Below are positions 55,661-64,000 of a stretch of 64,000 nt of DNA, one piece after another (the first letter of the stretch is position 1; the number at the start of each line of letters is the position of its first letter). Under the pieces are notes generated by a model. That model made no database searches. It was not told the origin of the DNA and saw only the letters and a list, made by a program, of their open reading frames with translations. This stretch comes from Pseudomonas sp. TH15. GTDB lineage: Bacteria; Pseudomonadota; Gammaproteobacteria; Pseudomonadales; Pseudomonadaceae. The position numbers and the translations under genes were made by a program. Where the stretch lies: assembly GCF_016651105.1 (NCBI RefSeq), contig NZ_JAEKEL010000001.1, forward strand, positions 3,958,001 through 4,022,000. Direction: 5' to 3'.

Positions 55661-57295
55661 CTAGACGCGGAACTGGCGCAGGAGGCCGTTGAGTTGTTCA
55701 CTCAACTGGCCGAGTCGCACGCTAGCGGCACTCGACTGCTCCGCCGCCAGTGCCGTGCTGTGGGACAGCCCGGCCGCCTGGGTGACGTTCTGGTTGATGT
55801 CTTCCACCACATGGGCCTGTTGCAGGGTGGCGCTGGCAATCGACGCGTTCAGCCCGTTGAGGTTGCGCAGAGCCTGGCCGATAGCGCTCAGGCTCGCACC
55901 GGCCAGCCCCGCCTGTTCGATGGTCAGTTGCGACGCCCGGCTGCTGTCGCCGATCACCTTGACCGCTGCTTCGGAGTGATTTTGCAGGCGTTCGATCATC
56001 GACTGGATCTCCGCCGTGGACTTCTGGGTGCGCTGAGCCAGCAGACGCACCTCATCGGCCACCACCGCAAACCCACGACCTTGCTCGCCGGCCCGGGCGG
56101 CTTCGATGGCGGCGTTGAGTGCCAGCAGGTTGGTTTGTTCGGCAATCGAGCGGATCACTTCCAGCACGCTGCCAATCTGCGTGCTTTCGGCGGCGAGGGT
56201 GCGAATCACTTCGACCGCCTGATCAATGGTGCTGGAGAGTTTATCAATCTGCTGCAAGCTGCCATCGATGTTGACCTGGCCTTGCTGCGCCTGAGACTCG
56301 GCGTCGCGCATTTCGCTGGCTGCATGTTCAGCGTTCTTGGCCACATCCTGCACGCCGTAGGTCACTTCATTGATCGCGGTTGCCACCAGTTCCATTTGCT
56401 GGGACTGCTGCTGACTGCGTTGCTGAGCTTGCGCGGCGTCGTTACCCATATCGCTGGAAGACTGGCCCAAGGCGCTGGCAGAGACCTGCAACTGGCTGAT
56501 CACCTGGCGCAGCTTGGCGGTGAAGGCGTTGAAGTGCCGCGCCAGTTGCGTGACTTCGTCCTGGCCGTGAGTGTCGAGGCTGCGGGTCAGGTCGCTTTCG
56601 CCGCTGGCAATGTTGGCCATGGCGTTCACCGTTTCTTGCAGCGGACGCACGATGCTGCGGGCAATCAAGATTACCAGCAGCGCCATGATCACCGCGATCA
56701 CCAAACCGATGACCGAAGCATTGATCACCTGGCCGTAGAACTCGGCTTGCATGTCATCGATGTACACGCCCGAGCCGATCACCCAGCCCCAAGGCTCGAA
56801 CAGTTTGACGTAGGAGGTTTTTTCTACCGGCGCACTGGCGCCCGGTTTCGGCCAACGGTAATCGACCATGCCGGCACCCTTGGCCTTGGCGATGGCGACC
56901 ATTTCGTTGAACAGCGCAAAACCATCCGGGTCGCGGATCGTCGAAAGGTTCTGGCCTTCAAGTTTCGGGTTGGCCGGGTGCATGATCATCACCGGCGTCA
57001 GGTCGTTGATCCAGAAGTAGTCGTTCTGGTCGTAGCGCAGTCCGCGAACCACGGTCAGCGCCTGTTTTTGCGCAGCTTCGCGGGTGAGGGTGCCGGCGGT
57101 TTCCAGGTCGTGGTAATAGTTCAGAATGCCACTGGCGGTCTGCACCACATGCTGGGTTTTCTGCGCTTTGCCGTCGTACAGGTCATCGTGGATCTGTTTG
57201 AGCATCAACACGCCCAGCGTCAGTAACATCACGATGGCCACGATCAAGATGAGCCACAAGCGTCGGCTGATCGACACACTGCGCAAGCTGTTCAT
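55661..57295 (-). CDS. Methyl-accepting chemotaxis protein with sCache domain
   Basis: Inner-membrane chemoreceptor of 544 residues. Membrane helix about 14-34, periplasmic single Cache domain (about 35-190; YFWINDLTPVMIMHPANPKLEGQNLS), second helix about 193-215, HAMP, and a cytoplasmic helical bundle with the invariant tip IAEQTNLLALNAAIEAARAGEQGRGFAVVADEVR. There is no C-terminal CheR pentapeptide. sCache receptors of this type sense small carboxylates, but the ligand is not determinable. ATG 57295 (MNSLRSVSISRR) is preferred over an upstream frame. Confidence 0.95.
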   Translation of the reverse strand: MNSLRSVSISRRLWLILIVAIVMLLTLGVLMLKQIHDDLYDGKAQKTQHVVQTASGILNYYHDLETAGTLTREAAQKQALTVVRGLRYDQNDYFWINDLTPVMIMHPANPKLEGQNLSTIRDPDGFALFNEMVAIAKAKGAGMVDYRWPKPGASAPVEKTSYVKLFEPWGWVIGSGVYIDDMQAEFYGQVINASVIGLVIAVIMALLVILIARSIVRPLQETVNAMANIASGESDLTRSLDTHGQDEVTQLARHFNAFTAKLRQVISQLQVSASALGQSSSDMGNDAAQAQQRSQQQSQQMELVATAINEVTYGVQDVAKNAEHAASEMRDAESQAQQGQVNIDGSLQQIDKLSSTIDQAVEVIRTLAAESTQIGSVLEVIRSIAEQTNLLALNAAIEAARAGEQGRGFAVVADEVRLLAQRTQKSTAEIQSMIERLQNHSEAAVKVIGDSSRASQLTIEQAGLAGASLSAIGQALRNLNGLNASIASATLQQAHVVEDINQNVTQAAGLSHSTALAAEQSSAASVRLGQLSEQLNGLLRQFRV

Positions 57296-57585
57296 AACGC
57301 TGTCACTCCGGATTCTTTTTCTTGTAATAAACGGTCGCCAGCATCCAACCACGCTTTGCCGGTTGGGGCTATGCGACGCAAGTCCAATTACGCGACGGCG
57401 TTAATCAGGCATCTCTGATAGGATTTCGGCCTCGCACGGAAAAACCTGAATCCAAGTTGATTTTTCACGGAATTTTTACCGTTTCGTAGGGATCCTGTGT
57501 GCACGAAACTTCAGCTACGCTGAGCGCAGTGACGTATTAAAAATATTAACGGGGCGTGCCTAGATGCAACGCCTTTGGGGGATTG

Positions 57586-58416
57586 ATGGACCTTTGGACC
57601 GCCTTTCAGGCGCTGATTCTTGGAGTTGTAGAAGGGCTGACGGAGTTTTTGCCCATTTCGAGTACCGGACACCAGATCATTGTTGCGGACTTGCTCAACT
57701 TCGGTGGTGAGCGCGCCATTGCATTCAACATCATTATCCAGTTAGGCGCGATTCTGGCCGTGGTCTGGGAGTTTCGCCGCAAAATCCTCGACGTGGTCAC
57801 TGGCCTCCCGACCCAGCCGAGTGCGCGTCGCTTTACCGCCAACCTGTTGATCGCCTTCATGCCGGCGGTGGTGCTGGGGGTGATTTTTTCCGATTTGATT
57901 CACGAATACCTGTTCAACCCGATCACGGTGGCGGCGGCGTTGGTCGTCGGCGGGATCATCATGTTGTGGGCCGAGAAGCGTCAGCACGAAGTGCATGCCG
58001 AAACGGTCGACGACATCACCTGGCAGGACGCGCTGAAAGTCGGTTTCGCCCAGTGCCTGGCGATGATCCCGGGGACATCCCGCTCCGGCTCGACAATCAT
58101 TGGCGGCCTGTTGTTCGGGCTGTCGCGTAAAACCGCGACCGAGTTCTCATTCTTCCTGGCCATGCCAACCATGGTCGCCGCGGCGGTTTATTCGGGCTTC
58201 AAGTATCGCCATTTGTTCGTGCCGGCAGACTTTCCGGTATTCGCCGTCGGCTTCATCACCGCGTTTATCTTCGCGATGATCGCGGTCAAGGCGCTGCTCA
58301 AGTTCATTGCCACTCATAGCTATGCGGCGTTTGCCTGGTATCGGATTGCGTTTGGCCTGGTGATCCTGGCGACCTGGCAGTTTGGCTGGATCGATTGGGC
58401 TGCCGCCAAGCCATGA
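57586..58416 (+). CDS. uppP: Undecaprenyl-diphosphate phosphatase UppP (BacA)
   Basis: Recycles undecaprenyl diphosphate to the monophosphate carrier needed for cell-wall synthesis; inner membrane. The 276-residue protein has the two family motifs LGVVEGLTEFLPISSTGHQI (residue 13 on) and MIPGTSRSGSTIIGGL (about 160). ATG 57586 (MDLWTAFQA) follows GGGG and is the family start. It overlaps the next gene by ATGA. The 290-bp gap upstream (57296-57585) is AT-rich near 57535-57550 but shows no promoter I can define. Confidence 0.96.
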   Translation: MDLWTAFQALILGVVEGLTEFLPISSTGHQIIVADLLNFGGERAIAFNIIIQLGAILAVVWEFRRKILDVVTGLPTQPSARRFTANLLIAFMPAVVLGVIFSDLIHEYLFNPITVAAALVVGGIIMLWAEKRQHEVHAETVDDITWQDALKVGFAQCLAMIPGTSRSGSTIIGGLLFGLSRKTATEFSFFLAMPTMVAAAVYSGFKYRHLFVPADFPVFAVGFITAFIFAMIAVKALLKFIATHSYAAFAWYRIAFGLVILATWQFGWIDWAAAKP

Positions 58417-58841
58417 ACGACTCCGGCGCGCGGAACAACCCCGGCCGCAAGTCCGGGGGCGGGGTCCAGCATCTAGGCTTGAAATTGCTGGTGTTCGCCG
58501 CTCTTTGTGCGCTGCCGCTGTATGGCGCGTTGTCGTTATGGCTGCGCGGCGTTTCGGTGATTCCCTTGGCGGGTTACGGCGTGGTCAGCGTGCTGGCGTT
58601 TTTCCTGTACTGGGGCGACAAGCGCAAGGCTCGTGCCGATACCTGGCGCACGCCGGAAAACATCTTGCACGCAGTGGAACTGGCAGGTGGCTGGCCCGGC
58701 GCTTTGTTGGCTCAGCAGGTGTTCAGGCACAAGACCCGCAAGGTCTCGTTTCAACTGGTGTTCTGGCTGATCGTGCTGCTGCATCAGGTGTTCTGGATCG
58801 ACCAGTTGTTCCTCCGGTTGAACCTGCTGAACCTGTTCTGA
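58413..58841 (+). CDS. DUF1294 membrane protein
   Basis: A 142-residue membrane protein with four hydrophobic segments and the DUF1294 core YWGDKRKARADTWRTPENILHAVELAGGWPGALLAQQVFRHKTRKVSFQ. There is no cold-shock domain at the N-terminus, in contrast to some family members. Function unknown. Its ATG overlaps the uppP stop (ATGA), so the two are translated together. Confidence 0.9.
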   Translation: MNDSGARNNPGRKSGGGVQHLGLKLLVFAALCALPLYGALSLWLRGVSVIPLAGYGVVSVLAFFLYWGDKRKARADTWRTPENILHAVELAGGWPGALLAQQVFRHKTRKVSFQLVFWLIVLLHQVFWIDQLFLRLNLLNLF

Positions 58842-58860
58842 AGAACTGCAAAAAAACAAT

Positions 58861-58948
58861 GTGGGAGCGAGCCTGCTCGCGAATAGGCCCTGTCAGACAA
58901 CATCATCGTTGAATGAAAGTCCGCTTTCGCGAGCAGACTCGCTCCCAC
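58861..58948. repeat. REPIN, GTGGGAGCGAGCCTGCTCGC variant
   Basis: Arms GTGGGAGCGAGCCTGCTCGC and GCGAGCAGACTCGCTCCCAC, 88 bp in total and closely related to the copy inside cobN. Confidence 0.88.
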
Positions 58949-58960
58949 AGGGTGTTCGGG

Positions 58961-59320
58961 TTAAAGCAGTAATCCCGGCTGGGTTTTCTTGGGCAACTTG
59001 CTCACCACTAATTGGTGGGATCGTTGCAACAAGCCTTGCAGTTCTTCGACGCCCAGCGGGTAGGGCGTCTGCATGATGATCCATTGCGCCCGGGCCAGGT
59101 ACGGCGCCGGGTGAATGCCCGGTCGGTCGCAATGACCGAGAAACAAATCCTTGTCGACCTTGAACGCCAGGGAATCGCCCCGCAGGTTCTGCAACGCGAA
59201 CATCTTGTTGCCGGCAATCGAAAACACCCGCACACCGCCCCATTTGTAATCCTCCCGCGCACCGGGCAGCGTCAGGCAAAACTGTGCGACATCCGCTTCG
59301 CTCATGCGTCCAGCCTTCAT
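58961..59320 (-). CDS. MmcQ/YjbR-family protein
   Basis: A 119-residue DNA-binding-like (double wing) protein: CLTLPGAREDYKWGGVRVFSIAGNKMFAL and the LVVSKLPKKTQ tail are typical of MmcQ/YjbR. Function unknown. ATG 59320 overlaps the LysR stop (ATGA), suggesting coupling; an in-frame ATG at 59305 (MSEADVAQFC) with AAGG upstream is an equally good start and would give 114 residues. Confidence 0.88.
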   Translation of the reverse strand: MKAGRMSEADVAQFCLTLPGAREDYKWGGVRVFSIAGNKMFALQNLRGDSLAFKVDKDLFLGHCDRPGIHPAPYLARAQWIIMQTPYPLGVEELQGLLQRSHQLVVSKLPKKTQPGLLL

Positions 59321-60225
59321 ATCAAACGGTCCCCACAGGCATTGAATGATTCGATCAAATGGTCGAGCCAGGCACGTACAGCCGGCATCACCCCGCGCCG
59401 ATGAGGGTAGACCGCTTGCAGCCAGCCGCCAGGCATTGACCAGTCGGGCAGCAACTGGATCAGTGAGCCGTCCGCCAGCTCTGACTCGCAATACATCATT
59501 GGCAGAATCGTAAAACCCTGGCCGGCGAGGGCGCAGGCCCTGCGCACGATAAAGTCGTCAATGCCCAGCCGTGCTTCCAGTGCCAGGTCGCAGCTTTTGC
59601 CCTGTTGATCGAGCATGCGGATATGCACCATGCGGTCGGGTTCAAGGGCGCCGAGCACCGGCAAGCCCTTGAGGTCTTCCGGGTGATTGATCTCGCGGCC
59701 GTGCAGGAAGGCAGGGCTGGCGACCATGAGCGTCTGCGCCTGACGCAGACGCCGGGTGACCAGCAACGGATCTTCATCCCCCAGCTCGCGGACGCGCAGG
59801 GCGACATCGACACCTTCAGTGACCAGATCCACCCGACGGTTGACCAGCATGACCTCCAGCTGGACCTGCGGGTACTTCTCCAGGAAGTCGCTGATGACCG
59901 TCGGCAACATTTGATTGGCCAAACCCACCGGGCAGGACACCCGCAGTCGCCCCCGGGGTTCGCTGGACATGCTGGCCACCGCTTCGTCGGCCATCTCGGC
60001 CTCCAACAACATCGCCTGACAGTGACGCAGGTAACGCTCGCCCACGGCGGTCAACTTCAGTTGCCGGGTGGTGCGCTGTAGCAGGCGCGCGCCCAGGCGT
60101 TCTTCCAGTTCGGCGATGCGCCGCGACAGTCGCGACTTGGGAATCCCCAGCAACCGCCCGGCCGCCGCGAAGCCACCCGCTTCGACCACCTTGGCAAAAT
60201 AGTAGAGGTCATTAAGGTCTTGCAT
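59317..60225 (-). CDS. LysR-family regulator next to azoR
   Basis: A 302-residue regulator of the CrgA/PA4203-like subgroup: HTH LLGIPKSRLSRRIAELEERLGARLLQRTTRQL (about 25-57), then the effector domain. It is divergent from azoR with 131 bp between, the usual arrangement for control of quinone/azo reductases by a LysR protein. It is co-directional and overlapping with the MmcQ-like gene. Confidence 0.92.
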   Translation of the reverse strand: MQDLNDLYYFAKVVEAGGFAAAGRLLGIPKSRLSRRIAELEERLGARLLQRTTRQLKLTAVGERYLRHCQAMLLEAEMADEAVASMSSEPRGRLRVSCPVGLANQMLPTVISDFLEKYPQVQLEVMLVNRRVDLVTEGVDVALRVRELGDEDPLLVTRRLRQAQTLMVASPAFLHGREINHPEDLKGLPVLGALEPDRMVHIRMLDQQGKSCDLALEARLGIDDFIVRRACALAGQGFTILPMMYCESELADGSLIQLLPDWSMPGGWLQAVYPHRRGVMPAVRAWLDHLIESFNACGDRLI

Positions 60226-60356
60226 GGGTTTGAGACTCGACTGTTCTATCAGTGGGACGAACTATCGCATTGTTGCGGGCTAATCAGCTATTAGATTCAT
60301 CTGTAGCATCCTCTCCATCAGATCGCCCGGTGGCGATCCTCACCTGGAGATCACTT

Positions 60357-60968
60357 ATGAAACTGTTGCATATCGATTCGAGCATTTTGGGTGACAACTC
60401 GGCTTCCCGTCAGCTGAGTGGCGAAGTGGTTAAAGCCTGGCAAGCCGCTGATACTTCGGCCGTCGTGACTTACCGTGACCTGGCTGCCGATGCCATCAGC
60501 CATTTCTCTTCGACTACTTTGGTCGCTGCTGGCACTACCGCAGAACTGCGCAACGCCGCGCAACAGCACGAAGCAGAACTGAGCGCTTCGACCCTGGCCG
60601 AGTTCCTTGCCGCGGATGCTGTGGTTATCGCCGCCCCGATGTACAACTTCACCATCCCGACCCAACTCAAGGCCTGGATCGACCGCATCGCCGTTGCCGG
60701 CCAGACATTCCGCTACACCGAAGCCGGCCCTGAAGGCCTGTGCGGTGGCAAGAAAGTCGTAATCGTTTCGACCTCCGGCGGCATGCACGTTGGTCAAGCG
60801 ACTGGCGTCGCTCACGAAGACTACTTGAAAGTGCTGTTCGGTTTCCTGGGCATCACCGACATCGAATTCGTCCGCGCCCACGGCCTGGCCTACGGTGATG
60901 AAGTGAGAACCAAAGCCATGAGCGACGCGCACGCGCAAATCAGCGAGCAACTGTTTGCCGCGGCCTAA
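60357..60968 (+). CDS. azoR: FMN-dependent NADH azoreductase/quinone reductase
   Basis: Flavodoxin-fold homodimer that reduces quinones and azo dyes with NADH. The 203-residue protein starts KLLHIDSSILGDNSASRQLS (FMN phosphate loop) and has the APMYNFTIPTQLKAWIDRI and STSGGMH flavin-binding segments. ATG 60357 follows GGAG. The upstream open frame (from 60252) is not conserved. Confidence 0.95.
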   Translation: MKLLHIDSSILGDNSASRQLSGEVVKAWQAADTSAVVTYRDLAADAISHFSSTTLVAAGTTAELRNAAQQHEAELSASTLAEFLAADAVVIAAPMYNFTIPTQLKAWIDRIAVAGQTFRYTEAGPEGLCGGKKVVIVSTSGGMHVGQATGVAHEDYLKVLFGFLGITDIEFVRAHGLAYGDEVRTKAMSDAHAQISEQLFAAA

Positions 60969-61032
60969 GATTCTTTCTTAAGGTTCTTTCGTAAGCATTG
61001 CGTAAAGAATACTAAACAGCTCGGGCATCATC

Positions 61033-61086
61033 TGAAAAACTCTGTATTCTGATCATGGTAAAGATCAGTTACAGAGTTTTTTGTTT
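61033..61086 (+). terminator. Terminator downstream of azoR
   Basis: A long hairpin: AAAAACTCTGTA with TACAGAGTTTTT outside and CTGATC with GATCAG inside, ending in TTTTTTG then GTTTTT. Confidence 0.85.
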
Positions 61087-61245
61087 TTAACGATTTTTCA
61101 TGTTCTGGCCCAGGTTATGCAGTCGAGGGTTAACGTCCCCGTTCTGCAACGACCTTAGTGGCCGCAAACACTGGCACAAGGCCGCGTACTCCGCCACTCG
61201 GAGCACTTCGGGCTTTTCAGTCAAGTAACAAAGGTGGGGCATCCC

Positions 61246-62283
61246 ATGGTGCGTCTCTGTGCAACGTTACTGATTTGCGTACTCAGCAGCCTGAATACGG
61301 TGCAAGCCAGGCCTGCGCCGAATCTATATTCGAGCGTCGGCTATCACGAGATGACGTTCCTCGATCCGCTGGATCTGCAACCGATGCGCGCCATCGCTTT
61401 TTACCCGTCCAGCGAACAGGCGCACACCAGCAAACTCGAGGGCTATACCGTCGAGGCCGGTGCAGACACCAAAGTCGCCATCGGGCGCTTCCCGATGCTG
61501 ATGCTGTCCCATGGCAACGTCGGCACCCCGCTGGCCTTGCACGACCTCGCCACTTCGCTGGCCCGCAAGGGTTTCGTAGTGGTGGCGGTGATCCATCCTG
61601 GCGACAACTCCAAGGATCACAGCCGTCTCGGCACGCTGAGCAACCTTTATGGGCGGCCGCTGCAAATTTCCGAAGCGATTACTGCCACGTTGGGTGACCC
61701 GATGCTGGCGCCTTTTGTCGACGCCGATCAGGTGGGTGTTATCGGCTACTCGGCGGGCGGTGAAACCGCGTTGATTCTGTCCGGCGCCACACCTGACCTG
61801 GATCGGCTGCGGCGCTATTGCCAGCAACGCCCGGATGACCGCGATGCCTGCAACACCAAGGGCGAGCTGATTGTGGATCGTGATGATTTGGTGCCAGTGG
61901 CCGACCCGCGCGTGCATGCCTTACTGCTGATGGCGCCCCTGAGTCTCAAATTCGGCCGGCATACCCTGGCCGACGTGCATGTGCCGGTGCTGCTTTATAG
62001 CGGTGATGGCGACAAACTGGTGGCTTTCGACAAGAACGCCGCCGCGTTGGCGCGCAAACTGCCGATCGCGCCGGACTTCAAGTTGCTGGCAGGCGCTGGG
62101 CACTTCGTGTTCATGGCGCCTTGCAACGAGGAACAGATCATCGCCATGCCGGCGCTGTGCACCGATGCCGACGGCGTTGATCGCGAAGACATTCACCGCA
62201 ACCTGGTCTCTGAAGCCGGACGTTTCTTTTCACATGCCTTGGCCAAACCGACGCGGGCGGGGATGCAGACGGCTGATCAATAA
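61246..62283 (+). CDS. Secreted alpha/beta hydrolase (dienelactone hydrolase/acetylhydrolase-like)
   Basis: A 345-residue predicted periplasmic hydrolase: signal peptide about 1-22 (ends VQARPAP), LMLSHGNVGTP oxyanion region, nucleophile elbow GYSAGGE, acid in LLYSGDGDKLV, and His in GAGHFVF. Relatives hydrolyse esters or lactones; the substrate is unknown. ATG 61246 follows AAAGGTGGGG; a GTG at 61234 in the same frame is less likely. Confidence 0.9.
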   Translation: MVRLCATLLICVLSSLNTVQARPAPNLYSSVGYHEMTFLDPLDLQPMRAIAFYPSSEQAHTSKLEGYTVEAGADTKVAIGRFPMLMLSHGNVGTPLALHDLATSLARKGFVVVAVIHPGDNSKDHSRLGTLSNLYGRPLQISEAITATLGDPMLAPFVDADQVGVIGYSAGGETALILSGATPDLDRLRRYCQQRPDDRDACNTKGELIVDRDDLVPVADPRVHALLLMAPLSLKFGRHTLADVHVPVLLYSGDGDKLVAFDKNAAALARKLPIAPDFKLLAGAGHFVFMAPCNEEQIIAMPALCTDADGVDREDIHRNLVSEAGRFFSHALAKPTRAGMQTADQ

Positions 62284-62293
62284 CCCGAGCGCC

Positions 62294-62383
62294 GTAGGAG
62301 CAAAGCTTGCTCGCGAAGACGAATTAACATTCAACATCGTTGTTGAATAAAATGCCGCCTTCACGAGCAAGCTTTGCTCCTAC
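62294..62383. repeat. REPIN providing the stop of the MFS gene
   Basis: Arms GTAGGAGCAAAGCTTGCTCG and CGAGCAAGCTTTGCTCCTAC. The TAG in the minus-strand right arm (TAGGAGC) is the stop codon of the transporter gene at 62380-63573. Confidence 0.88.
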
Positions 62384-63573
62384 AAGGGCTGTGTGGCGCG
62401 GCGTCTGAGCAGCAGGGTCAGCCCCAAGCCGATCACTGACAACAGCGCCGCACAGAAGAAAATCCACGAATAGCCCAGATTCAACGCCACTGCGCCCATC
62501 AATGGCCCGGCAATCGCCAGCGCCAGATCAAAGAACACCGCATAAGCGCCCAGGCCTGAGCCGCGACTGGAACTCGGCACCTGTTTGATCGCCTCGACCC
62601 CGAGCGCCGGGTACACCAACGACAACCCGAAGCCCGCCAATCCGGCGCCGATCAGCGCAAACGCGGTTGAGGGCGCCAGCCACAATAGCGTCAGGCCGAT
62701 GGTCTCGATGGTCATACAGGCGATGGCCGAGTTGAACCCGCCAAATCGGCTGATCGCCGAAATGAACAACAGCCGCGACAGTATGAAACACACGCCGAAC
62801 ACCGTCAGGCAATACGCCGCGCCGCTCCAGCCTCGATTCAGGTAGTACAAAGTGATGAAGGTGGTCAGGGTGCCGTAGCCGATGGACGCCAGGCTCAGGC
62901 TCGCACCGAATGGAGCAATGCGCCCGAACACCGCCCAGAATGGCAGCCGCTCGCCGCGAATCACCGGCACTGACGGCTTGTTGCGAATCAGCAACAGCGC
63001 CCCGAGGGCCAGCGTCGACAGGACAATCCCGAGGCTGGCGAACCCATACTCGGCAACCATCACCACCCCCAGCGGCGCACCAATGGCGATGGCACCGTAG
63101 GACGCGATACCGTTCCAGGAAATCGAGCGCGCCGTGTGCTCGGCGCCGACCTGGCCCATGCACCAACTGATGGTGCCGACGCCGATCAAACCTTGGGCAA
63201 TCCCCAACAGTAGCCGGCCGGTGATCAGGATCATCAGACTCAATAGCGGGACGCTTTGCAGCAACGTTGAAATCAATGTCAGCACGCCACTCAACACAAT
63301 CCCCGACAAGCCGTAAACAATTGCCCGCTTGGTGCCAATGTTGTCCGACATGCGCCCGGCCATCGGGCGGCTGAGCAAGGTGGCCAGGTATTGGCAGCCG
63401 ATGGTCAGCCCCGCGATGATCGCGCTGAAACCCAGCTGTTCATGGACATACCCCGGCAACACCGCAATCGGCAGGCCGATGCAGAGGAAGGCAATAAAGG
63501 TATAGAAGACGATGGAGACGATCTGCAGGGTGATCGCCATGGAGCTTTGCAGGGGTAGTTGCTGCGCAGACAT
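62380..63573 (-). CDS. MFS transporter, YhhS/YfcJ-like
   Basis: A 397-residue twelve-helix major facilitator protein with CIGLPIAVLPGYVHEQLGFSAIIAGL at TM1-2, the loop motif RPMAGRMSDNIGTKRAI, and GLIGVGTISWCMGQVG. It resembles the YhhS drug/metabolite exporters; the substrate is unknown. Its last residues are TQPL followed by the TAG of a REP element. The 5' gap (63574-63670) shows no named feature. Confidence 0.9.
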   Translation of the reverse strand: MSAQQLPLQSSMAITLQIVSIVFYTFIAFLCIGLPIAVLPGYVHEQLGFSAIIAGLTIGCQYLATLLSRPMAGRMSDNIGTKRAIVYGLSGIVLSGVLTLISTLLQSVPLLSLMILITGRLLLGIAQGLIGVGTISWCMGQVGAEHTARSISWNGIASYGAIAIGAPLGVVMVAEYGFASLGIVLSTLALGALLLIRNKPSVPVIRGERLPFWAVFGRIAPFGASLSLASIGYGTLTTFITLYYLNRGWSGAAYCLTVFGVCFILSRLLFISAISRFGGFNSAIACMTIETIGLTLLWLAPSTAFALIGAGLAGFGLSLVYPALGVEAIKQVPSSSRGSGLGAYAVFFDLALAIAGPLMGAVALNLGYSWIFFCAALLSVIGLGLTLLLRRRATQPL

Positions 63574-63670
63574 GAGGGCTCGTTCGCGGGCGGCGGTAGG
63601 AGAACTGCATGATGGCTTGGGCGGGAAATAAAAGGAAGCAGGCTAACTATGTTCGTTGGGTTTGAGGGCC

Positions 63671-63739
63671 TCTTCGCGGGCAAGCCTCGCTCCTACAGGG
63701 GACGTGTATACCCGTAGGATGCGAGGCTTGCCCGCGAAG
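63671..63739. repeat. REPIN, GCGAGGCTTGCCCGCGAA variant
   Basis: Arms CTTCGCGGGCAAGCCTCGCT (with CCTAC) and GTAGGATGCGAGGCTTGCCC, facing outward relative to the REPIN at 24413. It fills the gap between the MFS and ABC-F genes. Confidence 0.85.
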
Positions 63740-63774
63740 GTTTCTGCACCACAATGTACCCAACATTGAAATGC

Positions 63775-63805
63775 AAAAAGCCCCGTCACCAGGACAGGGC
63801 TTTTA
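63775..63805 (-). terminator. Terminator of the ABC-F gene
   Basis: Stem AAAAGCCCTGTC with its partner (AAAAGCCCCGTCACCAGGAC on the plus strand), followed on the minus strand by TTTTTGC. It lies 28 bases past the stop of the partial gene. Confidence 0.8.
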
Positions 63806-63832
63806 CTTGCAGCTTGAAACTAATAGCTGCTT

Positions 63833-64000
63833 TTAGAACACGACGCCCTGACTACGCAGGTAGTCATCGTACGTGCCGCTAAAGTCGATCACGCCACTAG
63901 GGCTCAACTCGATAATGCGGGTGGCCAGGGACGATACGAACTCACGGTCGTGGCTGACGAAGATCAGCGTGCCCGGGTAGTTCTCCAGCGCCAGGTTCAG
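63833..64000 (-). CDS. ABC-F ATPase, C-terminal fragment (5' end outside window)
   Basis: The last 55 codons of a gene that continues beyond the right edge. Translated on the minus strand it begins LNLALENYPGTLIFVSHDRE, the H-switch segment of the second ATPase domain of ABC-F (EF3-like) proteins, and ends with GVIDFSGTYDDYLRSQGVVF. The tail resembles the YbiT-type member, which acts on ribosomes, but the fragment is too short to be sure. Confidence 0.85.
   Translation of the reverse strand: MNLALENYPGTLIFVSHDREFVSSLATRIIELSPSGVIDFSGTYDDYLRSQGVVF

Overview
The window reads as a chromosomal segment of a Pseudomonas of the P. fluorescens group. The support is the gene content (fapABCDEF amyloid operon, cti, cobalamin genes with cbtAB, a LysR/polyamine/agmatinase cluster, NhaB, a 326-residue Gnd), the GC-rich codon use, and about 17 REP/REPIN elements of the GGAGC...GCTCGCGA type typical of fluorescent pseudomonads. 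I see no phage, plasmid, insertion sequence, tRNA, rRNA or CRISPR array.

Layout. 1-5.4 kb: the 3' part of a giant leucine-rich-repeat/NEL-type E3 ubiquitin ligase effector, open at the left edge. 5.5-13.5 kb: metH (minus strand), the fatty acid cis/trans isomerase cti, an OafA-type acyltransferase and nfuA. 13.7-23.4 kb: a vitamin B12 block. cbtB-cbtA-cobE-cobM lie on the minus strand and cobW-cobN-chlD on the plus strand; each unit starts behind its own cobalamin riboswitch. The chlD gene is split between two frames at a CTT AGG C heptamer followed by a perfect hairpin, which suggests +1 programmed frameshifting giving both small and medium chelatase subunits. 23.6-34.9 kb: DUF883, a LysR/nitrilase pair, a decayed GNAT gene, an NCS2 permease, a LysR/PotF-like/SpeB polyamine cluster, a ZapE-like ATPase with an N-terminal frameshift, DinB and GNAT. 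35.3-45.1 kb: a FhuE-like TonB receptor, a CptA-like phosphoethanolamine transferase, the gnd-zwf-HAD operon and nhaB. 45.3-47.1 kb: a delta-60 repeat protein and a small unknown. 47.5-54.1 kb: a VpsR-like sigma-54 activator convergent with the fap operon, whose upstream region holds a near-consensus -24/-12 promoter and two TGTTTCA-N4-TGAAACA-like sites. 54.3-64 kb: NadR-like kinase and pnuC, a chemoreceptor, uppP, LysR/azoR, an alpha/beta hydrolase, an MFS transporter and the 3' end of an ABC-F ATPase gene.

How it fits together. Cobalt uptake (CbtAB), cobalt handling (CobW), chelation (CobN plus the split ChlD) and ring modification (CobM, CobE) form a B12-sensed unit, and the B12-dependent MetH is close by. 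The fap genes encode a complete amyloid export and assembly system that appears to be driven by sigma-54. REPINs fill most intergenic gaps. One lies in frame inside cobN, and three unrelated genes end on the TAG of a REP, each with the C-terminus Pro-Leu.
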